From: Streptomyces coffeae
Lineage (GTDB): Bacteria; Actinomycetota; Actinomycetes; Streptomycetales; Streptomycetaceae
Assembly (NCBI RefSeq): GCF_016741875.1
Contig: NZ_JAERRF010000006.1
Coordinates: 62,001 to 126,000, forward strand
DNA: 64,000 nt
Direction of reading: 5' to 3'
How positions within the stretch are numbered: position 1 is the first letter of the stretch; every line of letters starts with the position of its first letter. Positions 52,633 through 61,965 of this stretch are shown in pieces. The notes under the pieces are model-generated. The model saw nothing but the letters and a program-made list of their open reading frames with translations, did not search any database and had not been told where the DNA came from. The translations under genes and the position numbers were made by a program.

Positions 52633-53277
52633 ATGGGCGACAATCGTCGGGTGCAGATCCTGTCCTTCCCCGAGGCCGAGACTCCGCCCCCGCTCCGCGC
52701 CCAGGTGTGGGAGCTCCAGCAGGAGGCGTGGCCCCCGGTGGAACCCGGTGCCGAGGGTGAACCCCGGCCCGTCCACGATCCCGCCCTGCGACCGCTGACG
52801 ATGCTGCTCGTGGACAGCGGGGACGGCACCTACGACGGCGAACAGGGCGGTGGCGTGGGGGGCGGCACGGTGCTGGCCGCCCTGGACATCCTCACCAAGA
52901 CGATCACCCACGTGGGCCGTTCCTACCGGGCCGGGGGCCTCAGCACCGTGGTGACCCGGCGGGCGGTACGCGGCCGGGGATACGGCGCGCGCCTCGTCGC
53001 CGCCGCCCACCAGGCCATGGCCGCCTCCGGTCTTGACCTGGGCGTCTTCACCTGCGACCGGGAGCTGCAAGATTTCTACACGGGCGCGGGATGGCAGCCG
53101 CTGCCCGGTACGGTGCTCATCGGAGGCACACCCGAGGCTCCTTTCCCCAGCGACCGGCCCTCCTTCGACAAGGTCACCATGGCGGACTTCTTCTCCGCCG
53201 CGGCCCGGTGCCACCGCGCCGACTTCGTGTCCGCCCGGATCGAGCTGTACCCCGGCGAGATCGACCGCCTGTGGTGA
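52633..53277 (+). CDS. GNAT-family acetyltransferase
   Basis: 214 residues. The acetyl-CoA binding part is VVTRRAVRGRGYGARLVAAA near residue 115 (RGRGYG pyrophosphate loop), with the strand LDLGVFTCDRELQDFYTGAG after it. The substrate cannot be inferred. ATG 52633 is close to the second TCTTA repeat, so the transcript may be almost leaderless; GTG 52651 is possible too. Confidence 0.78.
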   Translation: MGDNRRVQILSFPEAETPPPLRAQVWELQQEAWPPVEPGAEGEPRPVHDPALRPLTMLLVDSGDGTYDGEQGGGVGGGTVLAALDILTKTITHVGRSYRAGGLSTVVTRRAVRGRGYGARLVAAAHQAMAASGLDLGVFTCDRELQDFYTGAGWQPLPGTVLIGGTPEAPFPSDRPSFDKVTMADFFSAAARCHRADFVSARIELYPGEIDRLW

Positions 53278-53398
53278 CCGGCGCGGGAGACACGGCCCGT
53301 TAGTCCAACACTCCCGCGCACTTGTCCATGGGCGCCCGGCCCGCCGCGGTTCCAGGGTGGAGCACTGTTCCCACCAGCGAGGCGGAGGAGCCGGCGCG

Positions 53399-56300
53399 TT
53401 GACTCACACAGAGGAGAGGCGGCCTGAGGAGGGGCGTCCCGGCCGCAGAGCGGTCGTGGTCACCACCACACTGGCCGGAATCGGAACGGCCATCGGCGCG
53501 GGCGGCGGCACCGCACACGCCCGTGACACCGCACACGCCCGCGCCACCGAGCGCACACTGCGGACGAAGCGGCTGGAGGTCCGGGTGGACCCCGACTTCC
53601 CGCGCATCATCGCGTACACCGACCGCGAGAGCGGCGCGGTGCTGTACGGACAGCGGGAGCCGGTGCGTTCGCTGCTCATCGACGGCACCGAACACACTCC
53701 CCGCACCACCGCCGTCACCAGCGGCCCGGACCACATCACCTACACCCTCGCCTTCGGCGCGGACACCGCCCCGGACGCCGAGATCGACATCCGGATCCGG
53801 GTCAGCGGATGGCAGGCCGAGTGGCGGGTCACCCGGATCGCGGACACCAAGGCACTGCGCGTGGGCACCCTGCGCATCCCCGGTCTGGCGTTCCTCAGCG
53901 TCCGCGCCGACCAGCCGGGGGCCACCCTGCTGGCCGCCCGGATCGAACTCGACAAGGCCAAGAGCGGTGACACCGTCGTCCGCCCGGCGGCCGACACCCC
54001 CACCGACAGCGAACCGATCGGCTGCGCCTACGCGGTCGTTCATACCGACCGGCTCGCCGCCGCCGTCGAGACCAACACGGTCTGGGACAAGCCCTCTTCC
54101 GCCGCGGGCACCACCTGGGAGAACGGACGGCTGCGGCGGCAGACCGTGCGGGAGGACGGCCAGATCACCGTCCGCCTCACCTGCGGTGAGTGGACCCACC
54201 GGGCCGCCACCGCCACCGTCGGCGCCACCGAGCCGCTGCCCTGGGCCACCGTGGTCCTCACCCGGGACCGCAACGGTGACGGTGTGGTCGACTGGCAGGA
54301 CGCCGCCATCGCCTTCCGCGACATCATGGTCAATCCGCGCGGCGCCGATGAGCAGCATCTGCGGGTCGTCCCGCATATCCCGTTCAACTTCGCGAGCCAG
54401 GCCACCAACCCCTTCCTCGACACCCTCGACAATGTCAAGCGCATCGCGCTGGCCACCGACGGGCTGGGGCAGTACACCCTGCTCAAGGGCTATCAGTCGG
54501 AAGGCCATGACTCCGCCCACCCCGACTACGCGGGCAACTACAACACCCGCGCCGGCGGCCTGGCCGACCTCAACACCCTGCTGCGTGCCGGACGCCGCTG
54601 GAACAGCGACTTCGCGGTGCACGTCAACGCCACCGAGTCCTATCCGGTGGCCAACGCCTTCTCCGAAACGCTCGTCGACAAAAACGACAAGCAGTGGGAC
54701 TGGCTCGACCAGTCCTACCGCATCGACGCCCGGCGCGACCTGGTCTCCGGTGACATCATCCGGCGCTTCCAGGACCTGCGGAACGACACCGACCCGGCCC
54801 TCAGCGCCCTCTACATCGATGTCTTCCGCGAGTCCGGCTGGAACTCCGACCGGCTCCAGCGCGCCCTGCGCGACCAGGGCTGGCACCTCACCACCGAATG
54901 GGGCCACGGCTTGGAGCGTTCCTCGCTGTGGTCGCACTGGGCCACCGAGACCGACTACGGCCCGGACAGCTCGCGCGGTATCAACTCCCGGCTCATCCGC
55001 TTCATCCGCAACCACCAGAAGGACGTCTTCGCCGACAAGTGGCCCACCCTGCTCGGCATCCCCCGGATGGGCAACTTCGAGGGCTGGACCGGCAAGACCG
55101 ACTGGACCGCCTTCTACAAGCTCATCTGGACCCACAGCCTCCCGGCCAAATACCTCCAGGCGTACCCCATCCGCACCTGGGGCGACCATGAGATCACCTT
55201 CGAGGGGCCCGGCCGTACCTCGGTCACCGACACCGGGGGCGTCCGCCGCATCACCACCGACGGACGGTTGGTCTACGACGGTGGCGGCTATCTGCTGCCC
55301 TGGGAACCGCGCGAGGCCACCGACCCGGCCAAGCTCTACCACTACAACCCGGCGGGCGGTACCACCCGTTGGCGGCTGCCCCGCGGCTGGTCGGGGCAGC
55401 GCTCCGTGGTGCTCCACCGACTGACCGACCAGGGGCGTGCCGAGCCCGTCACCCTGCCGGTGCGCGACGGCGGCGTCAGCATCACCGCCGACGCCGGTGC
55501 CCCCTATGTGGTGCTGCGCTCCCGCGCCCGTGCCCAGGCGGCACCCGGCTGGGGCGAGGGCACCCCGCTGTACGACCCCGGATTCCACTCCGGCTCACTG
55601 CGCGGCTGGCAGACCACCGGTCCGGCGACCGTCGAACGCAGTGAACTGGGCGATTACGAACTGGTCATCGGCGAGGGCGCGGCCGCCACCGTCGGCCAGC
55701 GGCTCGACCGGCTCGCCCCCGGCGGCTATGTGGCCTCCGTACAGGTGGAAGTGGGAGCGAAGGCCGGTGAACGACGGCGGGCAGCGCTGCGGGTGCACAC
55801 CGCCGACGGTGTCACCGCGGAGAACTGGACCGAGACCTCCACGGCCGCCAACCACATGGCCGCCGACCGCAAGCACGGCACCCGTTTCCAGCGGATGTTC
55901 ACCTTCTTCACCGTCCCCGACGGCGGCGGACCGGTCACCCTCACCCTGGCGGCGGCCGAGGGCCGGGCCAGGGTCCGCTTCGACCGGCTGCGGGTGGTAC
56001 GCGCTCAGCGCACCGAGAAGCCCGGCACCCTGGTGTACGAGGACTTCGAGCGGGTGCCGCAGGGCTGGGGCCCGTTCGTCAAGGGCGACGCGGGCGGTGT
56101 CACCGACCCCCGCACCCATATCGCCCAGCGGCACGCCCCGTACACCCAGGCCGGATGGAACGGCAAGGTGATCGACGATGTGCTCGAGGGCGGCCAGTCG
56201 CTGAAGTCACGTGGTGAGAACGCCGGGCTGGTCTACCGCACGGTGCCGCACACCGCCCGCTTCCGCCCCGGACGGCGCTACCGGGTGAGCCTGACCTACG

Positions 56301-56524
56301 CCAACGAGGCGGCCGGTCAGTACGCGTGGATCACCGCCGTGGACGAGCCCTCTGCGCGGGAGCTGGAACGTACCCCGCTGCCCGCCGCCACCGGGCGGGC
56401 CACCCACACCTACACCGTCACCGCGCCCGCGGACGGTGAGATGTGGGTCGGGCTGCGGAAGACCGGTGACAGCGGAACCGCGGAGTTCACCCTGGACTCC
56501 TTCACCGTGGAGGAGCTGGACTGA
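53399..56524 (+). CDS. Endo-alpha-N-acetylgalactosaminidase (GH101)
   Basis: 1041 residues. It removes the core-1 disaccharide (Gal-beta-1,3-GalNAc) from Ser/Thr in mucin-type glycans. A Tat-like signal (GRRAVVVTTTLAGIGTAIGA), a beta-sandwich, and a TIM barrel with FAVHVNATESYPVANAFS and DQSYRID are seen. The probable nucleophile is Asp474 (LYIDVF) and the probable acid/base is Glu500 (TTEWGHG), followed by C-terminal beta-sandwich and galactose-binding-like domains (from about 710). TTG 53399 is chosen as start: GGAGGAG ends eight bases before it. It converges on a GH35 gene. Strong family match. Confidence 0.88.
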   Translation: MTHTEERRPEEGRPGRRAVVVTTTLAGIGTAIGAGGGTAHARDTAHARATERTLRTKRLEVRVDPDFPRIIAYTDRESGAVLYGQREPVRSLLIDGTEHTPRTTAVTSGPDHITYTLAFGADTAPDAEIDIRIRVSGWQAEWRVTRIADTKALRVGTLRIPGLAFLSVRADQPGATLLAARIELDKAKSGDTVVRPAADTPTDSEPIGCAYAVVHTDRLAAAVETNTVWDKPSSAAGTTWENGRLRRQTVREDGQITVRLTCGEWTHRAATATVGATEPLPWATVVLTRDRNGDGVVDWQDAAIAFRDIMVNPRGADEQHLRVVPHIPFNFASQATNPFLDTLDNVKRIALATDGLGQYTLLKGYQSEGHDSAHPDYAGNYNTRAGGLADLNTLLRAGRRWNSDFAVHVNATESYPVANAFSETLVDKNDKQWDWLDQSYRIDARRDLVSGDIIRRFQDLRNDTDPALSALYIDVFRESGWNSDRLQRALRDQGWHLTTEWGHGLERSSLWSHWATETDYGPDSSRGINSRLIRFIRNHQKDVFADKWPTLLGIPRMGNFEGWTGKTDWTAFYKLIWTHSLPAKYLQAYPIRTWGDHEITFEGPGRTSVTDTGGVRRITTDGRLVYDGGGYLLPWEPREATDPAKLYHYNPAGGTTRWRLPRGWSGQRSVVLHRLTDQGRAEPVTLPVRDGGVSITADAGAPYVVLRSRARAQAAPGWGEGTPLYDPGFHSGSLRGWQTTGPATVERSELGDYELVIGEGAAATVGQRLDRLAPGGYVASVQVEVGAKAGERRRAALRVHTADGVTAENWTETSTAANHMAADRKHGTRFQRMFTFFTVPDGGGPVTLTLAAAEGRARVRFDRLRVVRAQRTEKPGTLVYEDFERVPQGWGPFVKGDAGGVTDPRTHIAQRHAPYTQAGWNGKVIDDVLEGGQSLKSRGENAGLVYRTVPHTARFRPGRRYRVSLTYANEAAGQYAWITAVDEPSARELERTPLPAATGRATHTYTVTAPADGEMWVGLRKTGDSGTAEFTLDSFTVEELD

Positions 56525-56527
56525 GAA

Positions 56528-56570
56528 GGGTGAGCGGGGGCGTCAGCGCAGGAACACTGCCCGCTCACCC
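56528..56570. terminator. Hairpin overlapping the convergent GH101/GH35 ends
   Basis: GGGTGAGCGGG (56528-56538) pairs perfectly with CCCGCTCACCC (56560-56570) across a 21-base loop. The right arm lies inside the last codons of the GH35 gene. Confidence 0.55.
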
Positions 56571-58330
56571 GCGCCCTCCAGCTCCAGCACCAGCACCGTG
56601 TTCTCCCCGGCCCGCAGCAGCGGGCCGGGGACGTACAGCGTCCGCTGCGGGCCCACCGACCAGTAGCGGCCCAGACAGTGGCCGTTGACGAGGACAAAAC
56701 CACGGGTCCAGCCGGGCAGTTCGAGGGTTGCGTCCCCCACGGCGGACACCGTGAACAACCCCCGGTACAGCCCTTCACCCGGACCTTCCGGGCCCTCCTC
56801 CGCCAGGTCCCGGAACGGCACCCGGGCCACCGCGTCCCTGTCCTCCACCGCGCTGAGCCGCAGTGGCCGCGCCCGTACCCCGTGCAGATACTGGCGCTCG
56901 TGGAGCACCCCGCCGGTGATGCCCTTCGGCTCGGCCAGCCGCGGCCCGTAACCGACCCGGCCCAGCGACTCCACCCACAGCTCCACCGCGGCCGGACCGG
57001 TCACCCCCTCGACCACCGCGTCCGTCTCGTCCAGCACCGCGCGGCGCTCCCCGTCCACCGAGCACACCGCGCGGTCCCGCAGCCCGGTCACCCGCAGCGG
57101 ATACGAGCCGCGCGGGCCCGGTACGTCGAGGCGGTAGCGGACCACACCCCGGTCCACATCCAGTTCCTCGAAGGTCGGTGGCATCGGCGCCACCACTTCC
57201 TCATCGCCCAGCGCCCCCAGCACATCGCTCAGCGGCGCCCACTGCGTCAAGGCGATCCGCACCGGCTCCGCGAGGACGGGAGGCGACGGCGGCACATCCG
57301 GCAGCGGCCGGTCCGCGTACTCCGCCAGCACCTCGCGGAACCGCCAGAACTTCTCCGTGGTCCGCCCCCGTTCGTCCACCGGGGCGTCGTAGTCGTACGA
57401 GGTCACCACCGGCCGCAGCGCGCCGAGGTGGTCCTCACCGGCGCGGTTCGCGCCCGCCCAGCCGCAGGTGTTCGTTCCGCCGTGCGCCATGTAGATGTTG
57501 ACCGACGCACCGCACTCCAGGATCTCGCGCAGCGCCGCCGCGGCGTCCGCCGCGTCCCGGACCGGGCTTTCCGCACCCCAGTGGCCGAACCAGCCGCACC
57601 AGAACTCCATGCACATCAGCGGCCCCGAGGGCCGGTGGCGACGCAGCGCGGCGAAGGCGTCCCGCGCCCCGGATCCGAAATTGACGGTGGCCAGGACGCC
57701 CGGCAGGGAACCACCGGTGAGCATATGGTCCTCCGGTCCATCGGAGGTGAACAGCGGTACGCTGACGCCCAGTTGCCGCAGGCGCCGGGCCAGCCGCCGC
57801 AGATATCCCCGGTCCGAACCGTAGGAGCCGTACTCGTTCTCCACCTGCACCATGAGCACCGGACCACCGTTCCCGGACCCGGATCCCGGCGTCGCCGGGG
57901 CCGTGATCTGGCGTGGCACCACCTCGGCCATCAGCCGCTCGAACCACCCCTCCACCGCCGCCAGATACTCCGCGTCCGCGGTCCGTACCCGGCGGCCCAC
58001 CGGTCCGGTCAGCCAGTGCGGCAGTCCGCCGTTCTCCCACTCCGCGCAGATGTACGGCCCGGGGCGCACGATCGCCCACAGCCCGGCCTCTCGCACCGCG
58101 TCCAGGAACCGCCCGAGCGCTTCCACATCCTCGAACCGGCCCGGCGAGGGTTCGTGCAGATTCCACGGCACATAGGTCTCCACACAGTTCAGCCCCATCG
58201 CGCGCAGCATCGCGAGCCGGTGTCCCCAGTGGCCCTCGGCCACCCGGAAGTAGTGCAACGCCCCCGACAGCAGCCGGACCGGCCGCCCGTCCAGCTCGAA
58301 ATGCTCAGCCCCGACCACGAACTCCGGCAC
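56543..58330 (-). CDS. Beta-galactosidase, GH35
   Basis: 595 residues. The (beta/alpha)8 barrel opens with SGALHYFRVAEGHWGHRL; the Glu of VQVENEYGSYG (near 164) is the acid/base and the Glu of MCMEFWCGWFGHWG (near 241) the nucleophile. The C-terminal half holds the jelly-roll domains with GFVLVNGHCLGRYW. No signal peptide is visible, so it is cytosolic, fitting removal of galactose after import. GTG 58330 with a GGCGGGG upstream. It is divergent from an AraC regulator. Confidence 0.9.
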   Translation of the reverse strand: MPEFVVGAEHFELDGRPVRLLSGALHYFRVAEGHWGHRLAMLRAMGLNCVETYVPWNLHEPSPGRFEDVEALGRFLDAVREAGLWAIVRPGPYICAEWENGGLPHWLTGPVGRRVRTADAEYLAAVEGWFERLMAEVVPRQITAPATPGSGSGNGGPVLMVQVENEYGSYGSDRGYLRRLARRLRQLGVSVPLFTSDGPEDHMLTGGSLPGVLATVNFGSGARDAFAALRRHRPSGPLMCMEFWCGWFGHWGAESPVRDAADAAAALREILECGASVNIYMAHGGTNTCGWAGANRAGEDHLGALRPVVTSYDYDAPVDERGRTTEKFWRFREVLAEYADRPLPDVPPSPPVLAEPVRIALTQWAPLSDVLGALGDEEVVAPMPPTFEELDVDRGVVRYRLDVPGPRGSYPLRVTGLRDRAVCSVDGERRAVLDETDAVVEGVTGPAAVELWVESLGRVGYGPRLAEPKGITGGVLHERQYLHGVRARPLRLSAVEDRDAVARVPFRDLAEEGPEGPGEGLYRGLFTVSAVGDATLELPGWTRGFVLVNGHCLGRYWSVGPQRTLYVPGPLLRAGENTVLVLELEGAGERAVFLR

Positions 58331-58441
58331 AGTCCGGCCCCGCCTCTCGTGCGTCCGCTCTCGTCCATCCGCTCCGACCGGGTCACCCTTTCCCCCTGGC
58401 GGGCGGGCGGTCCATGGACAAAGATCGGCGATTGATTGGAC

Positions 58442-58471
58442 GCAGCTGAGACGCGGCTGTGAAGCAGCTGA
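58442..58471. promoter_or_regulatory. Direct GCAGCTGA repeats (AraC site candidate)
   Basis: GCAGCTGA at 58442-58449 and 58464-58471 start 22 bases apart, two helical turns, in the GH35/AraC divergent region. This spacing is typical of AraC-family sites. Confidence 0.4.
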
Positions 58472-58538
58472 CGGGAGGCGGTGGCGGCACCGGCGCCACC
58501 GCGCCCTGGACAACACCACCGGCCGGACAGGAGCGCGG

Positions 58539-59441
58539 ATGTATCACACCTGGATGCGGTACTTCACGCCCAGCCCGGCCCATCACCGGCTCGGCCTGGT
58601 GTGCCTGGGCGTCGGTCTCCAGCACGGCGCCCTGCCCGTCGTCGGCCCGCGCGTCCTCGGCCACCATGTGGCGGTGGTCATCAGCGCGGGCGGCGGATGG
58701 TTCCGCGGTGCGGACGGCCGCCGCCGTACTGTCACCGCGCCCGCACTGCTCTGGCTCACGCCCGGTGTCACCCACCACTACGCCCCGGACCCGGACACCG
58801 GATGGGACGAGGCGTTCGTCGACTTCACCGGACCGGCCACCGCCGCCTACACCGACCTGGGCTATATCGACCCGGACGAGCCGGTGGTCGCGCTCACCGA
58901 CACCGCCACCGCCCGTACGGCCATCGGCCGGATCGTCCGCGCCGCCCGCCAGGGCAACCCGTTCCTGGAGGTCGAGACCGCCGCCGCCGTCCATGAACTC
59001 CTCGTCGCCCTGCGCCGCGTGCGCGCCGACACCGGTGCCGATGGACATCCGGTGCTCCAGGCGCTGGCCCGGGACGCCTTCCAGCCGCTGTCGGTGGCCG
59101 AGCACGCCGCCCGGCACGGCATGACACCGGCCGAACTGCGCACCGCGGTACGGCGCGGCGCGGGGTGCAGCCCCAAGGACTACCTGCTCGGGATCCGGCT
59201 GGGCCGTGCCAAGGAGCTCCTCGTCGGCACCGAACTGCCGGTGGCCGCCGTCGCCCGCCGTGTCGGCTACGACGACCCCGCCTACTTCAGCAGGCTGTTC
59301 GCCCGCCGGGTGGGCACGGCACCGGTCCGCTTCCGTGAGCAGCAGGGCCGTTCGGTGCCCGGCGGCTTCACCGATCGGATCCCGGACCCGGACCGCCCGC
59401 CGACGATTCCGCCCTCCGCGCCGGTGGACGGCGGCGGATGA
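58539..59441 (+). CDS. AraC-family regulator
   Basis: 300 residues. An N-terminal cupin-like sensor (about 20-140, with LLWLTPGVTHHYAPD) and a C-terminal pair of helix-turn-helix motifs (about 175-265; GYDDPAYFSRLFARRVGTAP is the classic second motif) make it an AraC activator. ATG 58539 follows AGGAG. Its position opposite the beta-galactosidase suggests it activates that gene in response to a sugar. Confidence 0.9.
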   Translation: MYHTWMRYFTPSPAHHRLGLVCLGVGLQHGALPVVGPRVLGHHVAVVISAGGGWFRGADGRRRTVTAPALLWLTPGVTHHYAPDPDTGWDEAFVDFTGPATAAYTDLGYIDPDEPVVALTDTATARTAIGRIVRAARQGNPFLEVETAAAVHELLVALRRVRADTGADGHPVLQALARDAFQPLSVAEHAARHGMTPAELRTAVRRGAGCSPKDYLLGIRLGRAKELLVGTELPVAAVARRVGYDDPAYFSRLFARRVGTAPVRFREQQGRSVPGGFTDRIPDPDRPPTIPPSAPVDGGG

Positions 59442-59603
59442 CGCGACGTCGGGTCGCGGAGTGGCGGAAGGGGGCCCGGTGACACGTTGTCCGAGGTGAT
59501 CGATAGTGTCGTGCCTCGCACGTGCGGGGGCGTGTGCTGGAGGAGTGCTGTCTTCCTGCTGTTCTGCGCCCGCTCAGGGACGCCGACACCGAGGAGGGGA
59601 GCC

Positions 59604-60707
59604 ATGTCGTACCCAGGGCCGCCCGAGTATCCGGGCAACGCCGGGGCCTACGGCCAACAGCCGCAGGGGCCCTGGCAGCAGGGCCAGCTACCAGGCCAGG
59701 GCCAGGGCGGGGCCGCGCCACCACCGATGCCATCGCCCATGCCACCGCCGCCACCACCGTCCCAGGCGCCGCCGGGCCGGCAGGGCGCACCCCAGCAGCC
59801 GGGCCCGATATCCCATCAGCCGGGCCACCCGGGCCACCCGGGCCACCCCGGCCACCCCGGCTACCCCGGTCAGCCGCCCGCCGGGCCGTGGGCGTCGCCG
59901 GGTATGCCGCCCGGCGGTATGCCCGTTCCGCCCCAGACCCCGGCCGCGCAGAAGAACGCGGGGCGCACCTGTCTCACCGTCGGCCTCGGCGTCGTCGGTG
60001 TGCTGGCGCTGCTCGGCGGTGGTGGGCTGACCGCCCACGCCTTCTCCAACCACAGCCAGACCATCCCCAACCGCTCCGCGTACGGCCCCGCGATGTGGCG
60101 GAACGAACCGGCGGACACGCTGTTCCCGGAGACCCTCTCCGTCCGCGAGAACGCCCAGTCCCAGTCCACCGACCGTACCCGGGCCATGTGGCACCGGATC
60201 GGTATCTCCGAAAAGAGCGGCTGCGACGAGGGGTTGGCGGGCGCCACCGCGGCCGAGGCGAAGAAGCTGGGCTGCAAGGCCGTGCTGCGTGCCACCTATG
60301 TCGATCCGACCGGTAACACCGTGGCCACCGCCGGCCTGATCGTCTTTCCCAAGGGCGATGCCGCCAAGACGGAGATGAGCACGTTCTTCGACGCCGAGAA
60401 GGACAAGCGCAACCCACTGCCGGGAGTGAAGGCGTACGCGGTGCCGGGCACCGCCGGCGCCCGGTGGAGCGATCAGCACAGCAACGGCTCGGCCGGGAGG
60501 TCGGTCACCGAACTCAGCATTCCCTGCGCCGTCGTGGCTTCCGCCGGTGCGGTCGACGGCCGCAAGGCGGGTCCGCTGCCCGGTCAGTGGGGCGGTTCCA
60601 GCCTTGACGCGAAGCAGGACCGCGCTCCGTGGCGGGGCGCCGCCGACAGCCTGGCGGGCGCACTCGACCAGCACCTCGGTGCTCTGCTGTTGGAGGAGAC
60701 GTCATGA
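59604..60707 (+). CDS. Proline-rich membrane-anchored protein
   Basis: 367 residues. Residues 1-115 are Pro/Gly/Gln-rich with a perfect GHP tandem run (PGHPGHPGHPGHP, about 80), then one membrane helix (about 125-145) and an extracellular domain of about 220 residues with Cys pairs. This layout is common for streptomycete proteins beside mycosin-type proteases. ATG 59604 has GGAGGGG upstream. Its last four bases overlap the protease start, so the two are translated together and probably act together at the membrane. Confidence 0.65.
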   Translation: MSYPGPPEYPGNAGAYGQQPQGPWQQGQLPGQGQGGAAPPPMPSPMPPPPPPSQAPPGRQGAPQQPGPISHQPGHPGHPGHPGHPGYPGQPPAGPWASPGMPPGGMPVPPQTPAAQKNAGRTCLTVGLGVVGVLALLGGGGLTAHAFSNHSQTIPNRSAYGPAMWRNEPADTLFPETLSVRENAQSQSTDRTRAMWHRIGISEKSGCDEGLAGATAAEAKKLGCKAVLRATYVDPTGNTVATAGLIVFPKGDAAKTEMSTFFDAEKDKRNPLPGVKAYAVPGTAGARWSDQHSNGSAGRSVTELSIPCAVVASAGAVDGRKAGPLPGQWGGSSLDAKQDRAPWRGAADSLAGALDQHLGALLLEETS

Positions 60708-61864
60708 GTGTCCGGCGCAACGCCACGGCGTTGACCGCGGCCGCGCTCGGCGCGCTGCCGGCCGTGCTGCCCGCCACGTCCGCGTCCGCCGCCCCCGTCC
60801 CCACTCCGGCCGGCTGGGAGTCCCAGGCGCTCGGCCTGCCCGCGGCACAGCGGATCGCCCAGGGCGAGGGCATCAAGGTCGCCGTGCTGGACAGCGGGGT
60901 GATGACGAACCATCCGGCGCTCCGCGGCAAGGTGACCACGGGTCCCGACTTCTACCGCGACGGGCTTCAGCCCGGCAATCCGCGCTGGGGACGGCACGGT
61001 ACGGCAATGGCCTCGGATGTGCTCAAGGTGGCCCCGAAGGCCGACATCCTGTCGGTCCGGGTGATCGACGACAAGCATGAACACGACGTCGACGAGGGTC
61101 CGTCCGGTCCCAGTCCGGTCGGTCAGGGCATCGACTACGCGGTCGACCATGGCGCCGATGTGATCTCGATGTCGCTCGGCGGTGAGATGTGGGGCGACCG
61201 TTACGACGACACCGAGGTCAACGCCCTGGCGCGAGCCGCGCAGAAGGGCATTCCGGTGATCGCGTCCGCGGGCAACGAGGGGGATATGTTCAACGAAGCC
61301 TCTTTCCCCGCCGGTTATCCGGGAGTGGTCGCCGTCGCCGCGACCCAGAAGGGCGGCACCCGCGCCGCATTCTCCACGGTGCGGACCTACAACGCGGTGG
61401 CCGCGCCGGGTGTGGGCATCGTGAGCGCGAAGCACACCGGCGGCTGGGCATCGGTCGACGGCACCTCGCCCGCCGCGGCGCTGACCTCCGGTGTGGTGGC
61501 GCTGATGCTCTCCCACAACAACAAGCTGACACCGGCGCAGGTGCGCGCGGTGCTGACCAAGACGGCCACCCATCCGTCCGGCGGGCGCAACGCCCTGGTC
61601 GGATACGGCCCGATCAACGCCGCCGCGGCGGTGCGGTCCTCGGCGAAGCCGCCGCACGGGCAAGAAATTCCTCGCGGAACCGGACGGCACCCCCAAAACG
61701 GAGCATCCGCCGATGGAGACCGAAGTGCTCACCGTCGGTCTCGGTGCCGCGGGGGCGGGGTTGTTGATGATTGCCGCGGCGGTGCTGATCCGCCGTGCGG
61801 GCCGCCGTCGCGCGGCCGCTCTGACGTAGTCGTCGGAAAAGCGGAAACACCCCGGTCGCCTTGA
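60704..61864 (+). CDS. Mycosin-like subtilase, frameshifted before its membrane anchor
   Basis: S8 serine protease with the triad Asp63 (VAVLDSGV), His98 (WGRHGTAMAS) and Ser255 (VDGTSPAAAL), after a signal peptide ending SASAAP. Mycosins end in a membrane helix and a basic tail. Here the frame from the start loses that end at codon 319: an extra base near 61658-61661 shifts it, and the expected tail (KKFLAEPDGTPKT, a helix with LTVGLGAAGAGLLMIAAAV, then RRAGRRR) lies in the other frame up to TAG 61827-61829. As read, the protein ends 386 codons in, inside the terminator loop. Either a sequence error in the GGG run or a real mutation that would release the protease. Confidence 0.8.
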   Translation: MSVRRNATALTAAALGALPAVLPATSASAAPVPTPAGWESQALGLPAAQRIAQGEGIKVAVLDSGVMTNHPALRGKVTTGPDFYRDGLQPGNPRWGRHGTAMASDVLKVAPKADILSVRVIDDKHEHDVDEGPSGPSPVGQGIDYAVDHGADVISMSLGGEMWGDRYDDTEVNALARAAQKGIPVIASAGNEGDMFNEASFPAGYPGVVAVAATQKGGTRAAFSTVRTYNAVAAPGVGIVSAKHTGGWASVDGTSPAAALTSGVVALMLSHNNKLTPAQVRAVLTKTATHPSGGRNALVGYGPINAAAAVRSSAKPPHGQEIPRGTGRHPQNGASADGDRSAHRRSRCRGGGVVDDCRGGADPPCGPPSRGRSDVVVGKAETPRSP

Positions 61865-61880
61865 CGACCGGGGTGTTTCT
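61848..61880 (+). terminator. Strong Rho-independent terminator after the protease
   Basis: CACCCCGGTCG-CCTTGA-CGACCGGGGTG then TTTCT: an 11-bp perfect stem, six-base loop and short T-run. Placed 18 bases after the unshifted stop. Confidence 0.85.
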
Positions 61881-61965
61881 CTGCGTATATTGGGGATTTG
61901 CATGCCCTTATGAATTCCAGGCACGGCTAAGTCTGATGCAGTGATATTACCCGGCGGGAGTCGAA

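Noticed and set aside
59820..59880. CCGGGCCAC tandem run as a mobile or regulatory repeat
   Set aside because: It is the coding sequence of the GHP repeats in the proline-rich protein.
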